Origin: Runella aurantiaca
Lineage (GTDB): Bacteria > Bacteroidota > Bacteroidia > Cytophagales > Spirosomataceae
Assembly (NCBI RefSeq): GCF_003339505.1
Contig: NZ_QPIW01000028.1
Span: forward strand, 26,299-90,298
DNA length: 64,000 nt
Direction: 5' to 3'
Positions 50,522 to 61,000 of the stretch are shown piece after piece (position 1 is the stretch's first letter; each line of letters starts with the position of its first letter). The notes under the pieces are model-generated. The model searched no databases, was not told the DNA's origin, and saw only the letters and a list, made by a program, of their open reading frames with translations. The position numbers and the translations under genes are program-made.

Positions 50522-51640
50522 CTACTCAGGAAACTGCGTTTTGTCAATACCCGGAATAATCCGAAGGGCATTTTTGTAATAGACTTTTTTCAACACCTCA
50601 TCCGACAGCCCCATGCCGTACATCCGCCAAAAAGCGTGATATTTTTTATGATAAGGGAAATACTCATCTTCGGTTTCCAACACCCTGAAATACGTGGCGT
50701 ATTCGGAAGGAACCCAGCTATCTTTTCCAAACAAAATTCGGTCCTGCCATTTGGTAAAAAAAGCATTTGCGGCACGCGGCTGACGGCCCAATTCGGCAAT
50801 TACCGCCCCGATTTCGACGTTCATGTTAGGAAATTTCTGCATCAAGCTATCCAACTTTTTCAAATCATTGGGATACCAACCCATGTGGGCATTGATAAAC
50901 GTAGTCTTGGGGTGGCGCGCAAAAACGGCGTGCTGTTCGCGCATCAATGAGTCAAACGGCACAGGATCGTTATTGCTTCGTTTACGTCCAGCGTGGGTTT
51001 TGAGTTCGAGCCAACGCTCGTTGTAACGGTCCATGGGGTCCCAAAAAGACTTCGGGTCGGCGGTATGGATAATAACGGGAATCCCCAACTCTCCGCACTT
51101 AGCCCAAAGAGGATCTAAGCGCGGGTCACTGACGGCCACTCGTTTACCATCGGTATCTTTTACACCACTGAAACCCAGATTTTTATATACTTTCATACCG
51201 ACGGCCCCCGCTTTTACATCGTCTTCTATTTGTTTGGCCGCACGTGCGCCCCAGCCTGGCGAGCCGATGTTTTTGAGTTCGGGATTCGTAAAAACCAAAA
51301 AACGTTTCGGATAGTTTTTACGGGCATTGGCAAGGGCTCCGTTGATGGTAGCGGTGCCTTCCTCCCACTCTTGCGAAAATCCACGACCGCTGAGGTTGAC
51401 CATGATTCCCATGTTAAGGGCATCCATGTCGGCCACCAACTTTGACAAATCCTGAGAATTCATCCGGTATTGGTGGTTGTGAACGTCAATAAATGGAAAC
51501 TTAGAGCGGGTAACTTTGTGCTCTGCTACTTTAAGCGTTGAGACTGGATCGTACTCTTCAAATCCGAGGGGCGGCTCAATCGTTTGGGCCATGCCCGTCA
51601 GCACTCCGAGAAACAAAACACCGCTTGCCAGTATTTTCAT
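50522..51640 (-). CDS. Secreted amidohydrolase-family protein
   Basis: A 372-residue protein with a signal peptide (MKILASGVLFLGVLTGMAQ). The TIM-barrel metal motif is FIDVHNHQYRM (HxH), followed by MVNLSGRG, PVIIHTADPKSFWDP (His ligand), FINAHMGWYPNDL (His) and LFGKDSWVPS (Asp ligand). This matches the PF04909-type amidohydrolase/decarboxylase branch. It should act in the periplasm on an unknown substrate. It is 35 bases upstream of ispF on the minus strand. Confidence 0.85.
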   Translation of the reverse strand: MKILASGVLFLGVLTGMAQTIEPPLGFEEYDPVSTLKVAEHKVTRSKFPFIDVHNHQYRMNSQDLSKLVADMDALNMGIMVNLSGRGFSQEWEEGTATINGALANARKNYPKRFLVFTNPELKNIGSPGWGARAAKQIEDDVKAGAVGMKVYKNLGFSGVKDTDGKRVAVSDPRLDPLWAKCGELGIPVIIHTADPKSFWDPMDRYNERWLELKTHAGRKRSNNDPVPFDSLMREQHAVFARHPKTTFINAHMGWYPNDLKKLDSLMQKFPNMNVEIGAVIAELGRQPRAANAFFTKWQDRILFGKDSWVPSEYATYFRVLETEDEYFPYHKKYHAFWRMYGMGLSDEVLKKVYYKNALRIIPGIDKTQFPE

Positions 51641-51675
51641 AAGATGGAATTTAAGAAAGGGTTAATAAATAGGAA

Positions 51676-52155
51676 TTAATCTTTATAAATCAGCGCAACG
51701 CAGTGCGCGGCAATGCCCTCTTTCCGGCCCACAAAACCCATCCATTCGGAGGTTGTGGCCTTGATAGAAATATCCTCTTCGGGAATGTTCATCACTCTCG
51801 ATAAACACTCTTTCATGGCAGGAATGTGCGGATTGAGTTTTGGTTCTTGCAACACAACGGTGGCATCTACGTTGCCCACTTCGTAGCCCGCCTCGCGAAT
51901 CATTTCCATCACTTTTGCCAATAACAACTTGCTGTCTACGCCTTTCCATTGCGGGTCTTTATCGGAAAAATGATAGCCGATATTGCGCATATTGGCAGCC
52001 CCCAACAGTGCATCACATATCACATGGCAAACCACATCGGCATCTGAATGGCCCTTGGCTCCGTGGGTGTGCGGCACTTTAATGCCCCCCAACCAAAAAT
52101 CTCTACCTTCTTCTAGTTTATGAACGTCGTATCCCGAACCAACTCTAAATTTCAT
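51676..52155 (-). CDS. ispF: 2-C-methyl-D-erythritol 2,4-cyclodiphosphate synthase
   Basis: A 159-residue trimeric cytoplasmic enzyme of the MEP isoprenoid pathway. The zinc ligands Asp8 and His10 are in GYDVHKLEEGR, the LGGIKVPHTHGAKGHSDAD segment supplies the third His, and the NIGYHFSDKDPQWKGVDS block and the C-terminal TSEWMGFVGRKEGIAA complete the active site. Length is normal. It lies 43 bases upstream of the peptidase gene. Confidence 0.95.
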   Translation of the reverse strand: MKFRVGSGYDVHKLEEGRDFWLGGIKVPHTHGAKGHSDADVVCHVICDALLGAANMRNIGYHFSDKDPQWKGVDSKLLLAKVMEMIREAGYEVGNVDATVVLQEPKLNPHIPAMKECLSRVMNIPEEDISIKATTSEWMGFVGRKEGIAAHCVALIYKD

Positions 52156-52198
52156 TCTTTATAACCATTATCTGTTACATTCTCACCCATTTCTCTTC

Positions 52199-53440
52199 CT
52201 AAACCGTGGCCGCTCTGTAATACAGGGTAGAACAATTTTCTTTTCGCAGCAATTCTTTCGCTTTGTTCTGAATATCTTCCACCCGAATTGCCTGTATTTT
52301 TTCCGCTTCTTGATTAACCAACTCTGGATTGCCGGCATTGGCCGCAAAGGCCAAATTCATGGCACGGTTGAGCAGCTCAATTTCCGAAAATGCCAACGTA
52401 GACTCGGCCTGATTTTTCACTTTGGCCAACTCTTGCGCGGGCAACTGAATTTCCACCAACTCCTGCAACACTTCTTCAATGGCCGCGTCGGCTTCTTCCA
52501 AGGTGACGCCCTCGTTTAAATTTCCCTGCACTACCAACAATCCTGGGTCAATTGATGAGGTAGTGTACGCGTTGATATTAGCAAACAAGGGCCTTTCTTT
52601 CAATAATTTTTGGTACAAACGGGCCGACTTTCCGCGTCCCAACACATCCGTCATTAAATCAACGGTGTAAAAATCGTCCGCAAAACGGCCCGAGGTATGG
52701 TAAGCTTTATAGATGGCATTGAGCGGCACTTTCGCTTCAATTTCGGCAAATCGAGCCGTTGTTTGACGAGGTTCCTGTGGCAAATTTCGTACGTATTTTT
52801 CTCCAGGTGCAATCGGACCGAACCATTTTTCGGCCAGCGCTTTGATTTGGGGCACGGTCACATCTCCCGCTACCACCAAAATCGCATTGTTTGGCAGGTA
52901 ATATTTATAGAAAAAGTGGCGCACATCATCCAAAGTAGCATTTTCAATGTGGCTGATTTCCTTGCCGATGGTGGCCCAACGGTAAGGATGTACCTCATAA
53001 GCCAAAGGGCGTAGTTTGAGCCATACATCGCCGTAGGGCTGGTTGAGATAGCGTTGTTTAAACTCCTCAACGACCACCTTTTGTTGTACTTCCAAAACTT
53101 TCGGGTCAAACGACAAACTCATCATGCGGTCGGATTCGAGCCAAAAAGCGGTTTCAAGATTGACCGAAGGAAGGGTAATGTAATAATTGGTGATATCAGG
53201 CGAAGTGAAGGCGTTGTTTTCGCCCCCAACTTTCTGAAGCGGCTCATCATAAGCGGGAATATTTTGGGAACCGCCAAACATCAAATGCTCAAAAAGGTGA
53301 GCAAAACCCGTGCGATTTTCTTCTTCATCGCGAGAACCAACGTTGTAAAGGATATTGACTGCCGCCATCGGCGTAGAATGGTCTTCATGAACGTAAACTT
53401 CCAGCCCGTTGTCAAGGGTAAAATGCGCGTAATGTATCAT
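52199..53440 (-). CDS. M16-family zinc peptidase
   Basis: A 413-residue pitrilysin-type peptidase. The inverted zinc motif HLFEH (His48, Glu51, His52) lies in AHLFEHLMFGG, with the distal zinc Glu in LESDRMMSLSF-like region. The N-terminal strand LDNGLEVYVHEDHSTPMAAV and the R/Y pair near the C-terminus (LYQKLLKERPLF, YTTSSIDPGLL) are typical. No signal peptide is seen. M16 enzymes digest short peptides, and some are paired with an inactive partner, which is not adjacent here. Confidence 0.9.
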   Translation of the reverse strand: MIHYAHFTLDNGLEVYVHEDHSTPMAAVNILYNVGSRDEEENRTGFAHLFEHLMFGGSQNIPAYDEPLQKVGGENNAFTSPDITNYYITLPSVNLETAFWLESDRMMSLSFDPKVLEVQQKVVVEEFKQRYLNQPYGDVWLKLRPLAYEVHPYRWATIGKEISHIENATLDDVRHFFYKYYLPNNAILVVAGDVTVPQIKALAEKWFGPIAPGEKYVRNLPQEPRQTTARFAEIEAKVPLNAIYKAYHTSGRFADDFYTVDLMTDVLGRGKSARLYQKLLKERPLFANINAYTTSSIDPGLLVVQGNLNEGVTLEEADAAIEEVLQELVEIQLPAQELAKVKNQAESTLAFSEIELLNRAMNLAFAANAGNPELVNQEAEKIQAIRVEDIQNKAKELLRKENCSTLYYRAATV

Positions 53441-53648
53441 AGTGTAATAAGTTCACAGTCAATTGTCTAGCAACTGGAGTCAGGTAAAAATAAATGAATC
53501 GAGTAAAAATCTGTGAATCTTTCCCGGAAAAAACAAAAATCAATAAACTCTTTATTGGTGATTTAACGTTAAGAACAAAGCTAATGGTTTCAAGTTGAAT
53601 GCCAAAAATTAGCCGATTCTATCTATTTGTTTGTCCGTTAACAGCTAC

Positions 53649-54755
53649 ATGAAACGAATTGTTTTTTTTCTATTTTTACTTATTACCCCTTTTGCCAAAG
53701 CACAACTTTTATACGATGCGCCCACCCAAAATCTGGTTTTGGAAGCCATCGACCATATTTACAATTATGAATTTGGTGCGGTTGAGCCTTTGGCCCGACA
53801 AATCAGGGCAAAATACCCCAATCACCCCGTCAATCCGTTGTTGAAGGCCATCCAATTGCATTGGCAATACCTGCCCGTCAAAGACAATAAAGCCATGAGC
53901 GGGCAATACCAAAGCTATCTGCAAGAGTGTTTAAATAAAGCAAAAGTGCTGGAAAAGGATGTAAAAACGCGCCCCGAAGCGGCGTTTTTTTCGATGGCTG
54001 GCCACGGGTATATCGCGTTGATTCACAACTACAACGACGACAAAATCAAGGCAGCTTCCGAAGGAAAAAAGGCCTATAACTACGTCATGGATGGGTTTAA
54101 ATACATGGAGCGAAATCCCGAATTTTATTTTTCATCGGGACTGTATAATTACTACGTGATTCGCTATCCCGAAGATCACCCTATTGTAAAACCCCTGATT
54201 CTTTTCTTCAAAGATGGCAACCGCGAAGAAGGACTTCGCCAAATGGACATTGCGGCCCGAAAAGGCATCTTTACGCGTACAGAATCGGCTTTTTACTTAG
54301 CTCGAATCTTTTTAAAACATGAATTACGCTACGAAAAAGCTTCAAATTATTTATCTACACTGACCCAAAAATACCCCAATAATCCTATTTTTCTGATGAA
54401 AAACATTGAAGCACTCTTGCTTTTGGGGCAGTATGATGAGGCACAGCCGTTTCTGGAACGATTTAAACGAAGAACAGACAAATTTTTTCCCATTGCCTCC
54501 CACACGTTTGAAGGAATAGTGGAAGAGAAACACCTCAAACACGACGGCGCGGCGTCCAAAGCCTATCAGGCGGCACTCCGGCAGCCTTTTGATTCTGAAT
54601 ATACCAAGGAATACCACGCATTTGCTTATGCAGGATTGGCTCGAATTGCGCTGCGTGCTGGCGACCGTGCCAAAGCTACCTTGTATTACAAAAAAGCCGA
54701 AGAACTTGCTGAATACAAGGCGCTTATCAAGGAAATAAGAGCATATTTAAAGTGA
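53649..54755 (+). CDS. Secreted tetratricopeptide-like protein
   Basis: The ATG at 53649 is chosen because it starts a signal peptide (MKRIVFFLFLLITPFAKAQ); the frame opens six codons earlier at a TTG. The 368-residue product is helical throughout, with TPR-like repeats such as AVEPLARQIRAKYPNHPVNP, YDEAQPFLERFKRRTDKFFP and YAGLARIALRAGDRAKATLY. It should be periplasmic and bind proteins or assist envelope assembly. It converges with the YCF48-like gene, two bases apart. Confidence 0.8.
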   Translation: MKRIVFFLFLLITPFAKAQLLYDAPTQNLVLEAIDHIYNYEFGAVEPLARQIRAKYPNHPVNPLLKAIQLHWQYLPVKDNKAMSGQYQSYLQECLNKAKVLEKDVKTRPEAAFFSMAGHGYIALIHNYNDDKIKAASEGKKAYNYVMDGFKYMERNPEFYFSSGLYNYYVIRYPEDHPIVKPLILFFKDGNREEGLRQMDIAARKGIFTRTESAFYLARIFLKHELRYEKASNYLSTLTQKYPNNPIFLMKNIEALLLLGQYDEAQPFLERFKRRTDKFFPIASHTFEGIVEEKHLKHDGAASKAYQAALRQPFDSEYTKEYHAFAYAGLARIALRAGDRAKATLYYKKAEELAEYKALIKEIRAYLK

Positions 54756-54757
54756 CT

Positions 54758-55315
54758 TTATTCTTCCAGTTTGCTCAATGAAGCCGAAAGTACAGGAGCT
54801 ATCGGTGACGCGTGCGCCTTCCATTGTCCATTTTCTTTTTCAAAAAAAGCACCGCTTTGCGCAGTAATTTGCAGGTTTCCAGTGGTGGCTCGTTTTACAT
54901 TAATGAGCGTTTCGGTAGTTGGAGAAACCTCTTCATTCCAACTTGTTCCATCCCAAAACAGCAAGGTTCCGTTACTTCCAGCCGCCCATCCGTTTTTAGC
55001 ATCCTGAAAATAAACGGATAAAAGATTGGCCGTACTGAAAATAAGTACTTCCCCCCATTTTTCCCCATCCCAATGCAGCATGGTGGCGTTGTGTCCTACG
55101 GCCCATCCATCGTTTGCATTCACAAAATGAATGGCGTTTAATCGAGCTTCTGCATTGGCGTCAGCACCTTCCCACGTTTTACCCTCATTATGAGAGAATT
55201 GCACCTTTCCATCCTCATTCAATCGCCAAATTTTCGACGAATTTTCACTATTTTGCGCCCATGAAACAGCGCTAACCATAAAAACAACAATCCACAACGT
55301 CACAAATCTCAACAT
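54758..55315 (-). CDS. Secreted YCF48-like (partial beta-propeller) protein
   Basis: A 185-residue protein with a signal peptide (FVTLWIVVFMVSAVSWAQ). The body has repeating blades: IHFVNANDGWAVGHNATMLH, VYFQDAKNGWAAGSNGTLLF, WDGTSWNEEVSPTTE. The DGWAVG / NGWAAG and WDG motifs are those of the YCF48/BNR-type propeller repeat. Only about two to three blades fit in this length, so it may oligomerise or be a fragment of a propeller. Confidence 0.75.
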   Translation of the reverse strand: MLRFVTLWIVVFMVSAVSWAQNSENSSKIWRLNEDGKVQFSHNEGKTWEGADANAEARLNAIHFVNANDGWAVGHNATMLHWDGEKWGEVLIFSTANLLSVYFQDAKNGWAAGSNGTLLFWDGTSWNEEVSPTTETLINVKRATTGNLQITAQSGAFFEKENGQWKAHASPIAPVLSASLSKLEE

Positions 55316-55370
55316 AATTTTAGGTGGTTAGTATCACATTAATACCCTTACCACATAAACCATGCCAAAA

Positions 55371-56882
55371 TTATTGCAAGGCAACCAACGCATCAAAATC
55401 TTCCGCAAGTTTTTGGCTTAAACGGTCGAATATTTCCGTAAAACGGGCATACCGTTCGTGGTTTTCTGGGTTGGGTTGATACGATTCTACCGAACGAATG
55501 GTTTTAGCGGCGGCTTCTAAATCAGGATAAACGCCCAAATGCGTCAACGCCAGCAAAGCCGCACCCGCACTGGCACTATCATGCTTGTCATTGACGTACA
55601 CTTTCTTGCCAAACACATCCGACAATACTTGCGCAAAAAGCGGCAAACTAGCATAAGCGCCGTTGATGTAAAGGTTTTGAATTGAACGGTACTGTTGGAG
55701 AAGCTTACCGATGCTGTGCATTTCATAAATAATTCCTTCAACGGTAGCGCGGATAAAATGCCTGCGCTCGTGGGTAATATTTACGCCAATGTACGCCCCT
55801 CGGGCGTTGGCGTTCCAGAGCGGGGCACGTTCTCCCAATAAATACGGCAAAAACAGCATTCCTCCCGCGCCAGCAGGCACGCGCTCGGCTTCAATCAAGA
55901 GTTGATTAATGGTGTATTCCAGGTCCAAATGAATGCCCGAAGCCCCAAACTGCTGCACAAACCATTCAAAAACAACGCCGCCATTATTGGTCGGCCCTCC
56001 TGAGATATACGTTCCTTCGTTCAATAAATAGTTGAAAAACCGCTGTTTAGGGTCTTTGATAACTTGTTTTCCTGCCACGCGCATAGCACCGCTCGACCCA
56101 ATGGTGATGGTGGCATCGCCTTCGGTAACCACGCCCGCGCCCAAGGTGGCAAAGCACCCATCGCTCGCGCCAATAATGAGTTTGGCCGCGCTGGTGAGTC
56201 TAAAAAGGCGCACATACTCTTTCTTCAGTTTTAACTCAGAATAATCAATCGGGACCAATTCCGACAGTTGGTGCGGTTGTACCCCCGCGTAGTTCAGCGC
56301 CCGCTCTTCCCATCGATGGGTATGAATATTGAACAGTCCAGTTGAAGAAGCAATACTCTGATCAACAACCAGTTGGCCCGTCAATTGGTAAATAATATAT
56401 TCCTTGATGGAGATAAACTTATAGACTTTTTCAAACCACGTAGCGGGCGTATGGGTACGAAACCAACGGATTTTAATCAACGGCGACATCGGGTGCACCG
56501 GCGTGCCTGTTTGTTCATAAATCAGCCGACATTCGTCGGAGTTTTTGAGGGCATTGGCCTCGTCACGGCCCCGATTATCGGCCCAAATAACGGCATTTCT
56601 AAGCGGAACCCCCTGTTTATCAATGGGTAACACACTATGCATCGACGCCCCGAAAACCAGCGCCACGGGTTTGTGCTTTTTGGTCAATTCATCGTTCAAC
56701 AGGCTTTTCAAGGCGTACAAAACCGTCAGAAAAATTTGTTCGGGGTCTTGTTCGCTGTAATTGGGCTGTGGGTGAAACGTGGGGTACGTTCCCTGACGCC
56801 AACCGATGAGATTGGCCGCTTGGTCAAAAGCCGATACTTTTACTTTGGTAGTACCAATATCTATGGTTACAATACAATCCAT
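55371..56882 (-). CDS. gntK: Gluconokinase, FGGY carbohydrate-kinase family
   Basis: A 503-residue two-domain sugar kinase. The N-terminal nucleotide site is VTIDIGTTKVKVSAFDQA, with ADNRGRDEA and the GTPVHPMSPLIKIRW block that is typical of bacterial FGGY gluconate kinases. The C-terminal domain has IIGASDGCFATLGAGVV with the catalytic Asp, ITIGSSGAMRV, and GGPTNNGGVVFEWFV. It phosphorylates D-gluconate to 6-phosphogluconate, which the 6-phosphogluconate dehydrogenase encoded at 62889 then oxidises. Both lie in the same locus, flanking AraC and SusC/D genes. Confidence 0.88.
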   Translation of the reverse strand: MDCIVTIDIGTTKVKVSAFDQAANLIGWRQGTYPTFHPQPNYSEQDPEQIFLTVLYALKSLLNDELTKKHKPVALVFGASMHSVLPIDKQGVPLRNAVIWADNRGRDEANALKNSDECRLIYEQTGTPVHPMSPLIKIRWFRTHTPATWFEKVYKFISIKEYIIYQLTGQLVVDQSIASSTGLFNIHTHRWEERALNYAGVQPHQLSELVPIDYSELKLKKEYVRLFRLTSAAKLIIGASDGCFATLGAGVVTEGDATITIGSSGAMRVAGKQVIKDPKQRFFNYLLNEGTYISGGPTNNGGVVFEWFVQQFGASGIHLDLEYTINQLLIEAERVPAGAGGMLFLPYLLGERAPLWNANARGAYIGVNITHERRHFIRATVEGIIYEMHSIGKLLQQYRSIQNLYINGAYASLPLFAQVLSDVFGKKVYVNDKHDSASAGAALLALTHLGVYPDLEAAAKTIRSVESYQPNPENHERYARFTEIFDRLSQKLAEDFDALVALQ

Positions 56883-56988
56883 TCGTTAAAAGCTGTGAAT
56901 TGTGAATGAATAATTTAGTAATTTGAACTCTTTCATTGTTTAGGCACGGGGGTGAATCATTAAAAAACCATTGTCGTTATTGCATTTG

Positions 56989-57864
56989 CTATTGATTACC
57001 CCGTTTCCGAAACTGCCCAGGCGTATACCCAGTGAGTTTTTTAAACGTGGTTGAAAAATGTTGTGAGGAATAAAAACCCGTATCCAAGGCGATGTCAGTC
57101 AGGCTTTTGGCCGTTTGTCTCAATTGTTTCATCGCTTCGGCTATTCGTATATTAATGAGGTAGTTGAGCGGAGAAAAGCCCGAAAAGCTTTTTACTTTTT
57201 CCGTAAAAGCCGTACTTCCTAAGCCCACCACCGCCGCCATTTCTTCGACCGTCCAAGGGTGGTCAAGGCTATTACGAAGTAGTTGCTCCAGCTGGGCAAA
57301 AGCCTGCGGAAAATCACGTCGCTGATTTTGTTGTTGACTGAGCTGTCGCACAATCGTAATCAAAAGTTCATCCAAGAGCTGATTCACCCGGGTTTGATAG
57401 GCAAATTCGGCCTGCTTTACTTCCGTTTCAATTCGCTGGAGCAAATCACAGACCCATTTAAAATTGTTTAAAACCATAGGAGCTTGGGTTACCAACAACC
57501 TACCCATCAGTTTTTGGTCGGCATCTGCAATGGCCGACCATTCACCCAAAAAAAGCTCCTTAGATGGCTCGAAAGACGTAGGCTCAATGGTAAGCCACGC
57601 CAAACTGCCAATTTCGAGGGTATTGGTCGGGCTGCCATAGCCGTGCCACGGGCACAATACGACCACGTCGTTTGGGTATAGCACATGGCGTTGATGCTCA
57701 ATCAGCCATTCAAATTTTCCTTCCAGAATACATACTATCTGTAGCCCTCCCCTGACCCGTACGGGCCATTCGTCCAATCGCACCGTTGGGTTTTTAAGCC
57801 GTATCAATTCCTTGATATGCCGAAATTCAGTCATCGAAAAAATGGGCCAGTTTAGTAAACTCAT
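56989..57864 (-). CDS. AraC-family transcriptional regulator
   Basis: A 291-residue protein with an N-terminal cupin-like ligand domain (~30-170) and a C-terminal double HTH. The first HTH reads WTVEEMAAVVGLGSTAFTEK, and the second lies in LTDIALDTGFYSSQHFSTTF followed by the signature KKLTGYTPGQFRKR. It is transcribed away from the SusC gene with a ~160-bp gap, and is beside gluconokinase, so it probably activates the locus in response to gluconate or the imported glycan. Confidence 0.9.
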   Translation of the reverse strand: MSLLNWPIFSMTEFRHIKELIRLKNPTVRLDEWPVRVRGGLQIVCILEGKFEWLIEHQRHVLYPNDVVVLCPWHGYGSPTNTLEIGSLAWLTIEPTSFEPSKELFLGEWSAIADADQKLMGRLLVTQAPMVLNNFKWVCDLLQRIETEVKQAEFAYQTRVNQLLDELLITIVRQLSQQQNQRRDFPQAFAQLEQLLRNSLDHPWTVEEMAAVVGLGSTAFTEKVKSFSGFSPLNYLINIRIAEAMKQLRQTAKSLTDIALDTGFYSSQHFSTTFKKLTGYTPGQFRKRGNQ

Positions 57865-57911
57865 TAACCAAATCTTACATTATTAATTTTTTTAAATAAA
57901 ACATCAAAATA

Positions 57912-57958
57912 TTGCAAAATTCAACATCGTCTAATCGTAGAAGCTTTTTGCACAATTC
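57912..57958. repeat. Pair of near-identical 11-bp direct repeats between araC and susC
   Basis: TTGCAAAATTC (57912-57922) and TTGCACAATTC (57948-57958) differ at one base and start 36 bp apart. AraC-type regulators often bind spaced direct half-sites in such divergent intergenic regions, so these are candidate operators. The distance is not a whole number of 10.5-bp turns but is near 3.4 turns, so the face relation is uncertain. Confidence 0.45.
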
Positions 57959-58025
57959 TGTGTTTTTTTTGCAGTCAGTTCAATACCCTTAAATTTTACT
58001 GAACAAACAATCTTACTTTAGAAAG

Positions 58026-61000
58026 ATGAGAAAACGATTACTCTTGCTTCGAGCTACCCTGCTATTGACAGCTCTCCTAGCCCTAGCCCCTATGCTCCGG
58101 GCACAAATGCGCGTTACCGGAACCGTTACCAACACCGCCGATAAATCGCCATTGGCGGGTGTATCTGTTCTTGTAAAAGGAACCAACACGGGTACTTCTA
58201 CCGACGGAAACGGAAACTATGCTATTACTGCACCCTCCAGTGCCACATTGGTTTTTAGTTTTATCGGCTACGGTTCCAAAGAAGTGGCCATCGGCAACCA
58301 AACCAAAGTGGATGTATCATTGGCCGAAAGTGCCGAAGCCCTACAAGAAGTTGTCGTAACGGCGTTGGGGATTAAGAAAGAATCCAAAAAACTTGGATAC
58401 GCCACCACAACCATTAATTCCGACGCCCTCACCGAAAACCGAACGCCCAATTTCATGAATACCCTTCAGGGAAAAATTGCGGGGGTAAACATCTCAGGAT
58501 TGGGTACTGGCCCTGCCGGAACCTCCAAAATTCGTATTCGTGGTCAATCGTCAATTTCGGGACAAAACAATCCTTTGATTGTAATCAACGGGGTGCCGAT
58601 TGATAATACAAACTTTGGAACCAACCCAGGCAACGCTGGCGCCGACAATTCTATCGGGGTGCGCGGCGGAGGAAATACCTCGGACGGCGGCGATGGTCTT
58701 TCGAGCATTAACCCCGACGACATCGAAAGCATGACCGTTTTGAAAGGCGCAACGGCAGCCGCACTTTACGGCTCACGCGCCAAGGACGGGGTTTTGATGA
58801 TTACGACCAAAACCAAAGGCTCCGGACGCGGCATTGGCGTAAGTTTTAACAGCAACTACACCAACGAAACGCCGTTGGATTTTACAGACTACCAATACGA
58901 ATACGGGCAAGGAGAAAACGGGGTTCGTCCTACTGCCCCCAACCCTACTTCTGGCCAGTGGTCTTTTGGTGAAAAATTTCAGCCCGGCATGACACAAGTT
59001 CTGTTTGACAATGTAACGGTTCCGTATGAGCCAGTTTACAATCGCATTCGCAAGTTTTTCCGCAACGGTTCCAATTTTACCAATACCGTCAGTTTGTCGT
59101 CGGCCAACGACAAGGGAGGATTTAACCTTTCATTTGCCAACATGGACAGCAAAGGAATTGTGTCTAACAACAGCTTTAACCGCAAAACCATCAACTTGGG
59201 CTTTGCCTATGACTTATCAAAAAAGTTGAGTTTTTCAGGAAACGTTAACTATTCGAACGAATATAACAAAAACCCGCCAAACATCGCCAACCAAGACAAC
59301 TCTATTCCCACGGCACTTTATAACCTGTCCAATTCCATGCCTTTGGAATTATTGGAGGCCAAGAAGTACAATGCCGCTGGCAATGAGTTTATCTATTCTC
59401 GTTTTCAAAACCGCACCAACCCTTACTGGACCATCGCCGAACAATTCCAGAACATTCGCCGCGACCGGATATTTGGCAATATTTCGGTCAAATACAACCT
59501 TTTACCTTGGTTGTTTGTGCAAGGACGTGTAGGTCAAGACTTCTGGTCACGCGATCAGGATTTCAACAACTTCCCCACGGGTCATGCTTCATTGGCGGCA
59601 GCACCCGCAGGTTTTGTCAACGGAACCTACACCCAAGAATCCAGAAGATTCAGAGAAACCAACGCCGACATCCTCATTTCAGGAACGCAGAAATTCGGAA
59701 AATTCGGCCTAGACTTCAACTTGGGTGGCAACCAAATGTACCGCCGTTCGGATCTGAACAGCGTATTGGTGCAGGATTTTGTGGTGAGAGGGCTATACAC
59801 CGTCATGAACGGCCGGGTAAAAGACCCCATTTATGGATTGTCAGAAAGAGCGGTTAACTCCGTATACGGCTCGGCAGAATTATCGTACAACAACTATTTA
59901 TTTGTCAACGTAACCGCACGAAACGACTGGTTCTCAACCCTTTCTCCTGAAAACAGAAGTATTTTGTATCCATCCGTATCGGGTAGTTTTGTATTCTCTC
60001 AAGCCTTTAATAGCACACCGAGTTGGTTGAGTTTTGGCAAAATACGCGCCGCTTACGCCCAAGTGGGTAGCGATACCGACGTGTCTCCGTACTCCAACAA
60101 CCTGTTTTATGGCATCAATGCCAACCTCTTTGGTGGGCAGCCCGTGGGCGGTTCATCAGGCACTACGGTTCCCAACGCGGGTCTGCGCCCGATGCGTACG
60201 GCCGAAACAGAACTCGGTTTGGAGTTGAAGTTATTCAACAACCGGGTGTCGCTCGACGCTGCTGTATACCAGAAAATAACGACCGACCAGATTGTTTCGG
60301 CCCAAATCTCGGATGCTTCGGGCTTTGTGTCGACCCTTATCAACAGCGGAAAAAGCCAGAACAACGGTTTTGAAATGCTGTTAAACTTAGTCCCCATCAA
60401 ATCGACTGATTTTCAGTGGGATTTGACCTTTAATGCTTCTTACAATAAAACGAAAGTGTTGAGCCTAACCACCGACACGCCCGGCGAAAGAATCACCGTA
60501 GGAACACACGTATTCAACGGAGAATTGCGTCAGGTAGTAGGTCAGGAAATGGGACAAATCTACGGTTTTGGCTACCGCAGAGACGCGCAGGGAAGAAAGA
60601 TTTTTGGCGGAAACGGCATTCCGTTAAGAACCACCGACCTAATTTCTTTTGGCAGTGCTTTGCCTAAGTGGATTGGCGGTATCAATAACGCCTTCAATTA
60701 TAAGGGCGTAACCCTCGCTTTCTTGGTTGATTTCAAACTGGGCAACAAGATGCTTTCGGGCACCAACTTTAACCTTACTAGACACGGTCTGCACAAAATG
60801 ACCGTAGCCGGACGGGCCGAAGGCGGGATTGTAGGAGAAGGCGTAAACGAAAGAGGGGAAACAAACACGGTCAAAGCCAACGTACAGCCCTATTGGGAAG
60901 TGGTGCGCTCATTGGCGCTGATTGAGCCCGTGGTCTACGACGGCGGCTATTGGAAACTCCGCCAGATTACGGCAGGGTATGAGTTTGGGAAGTTCTTGCC

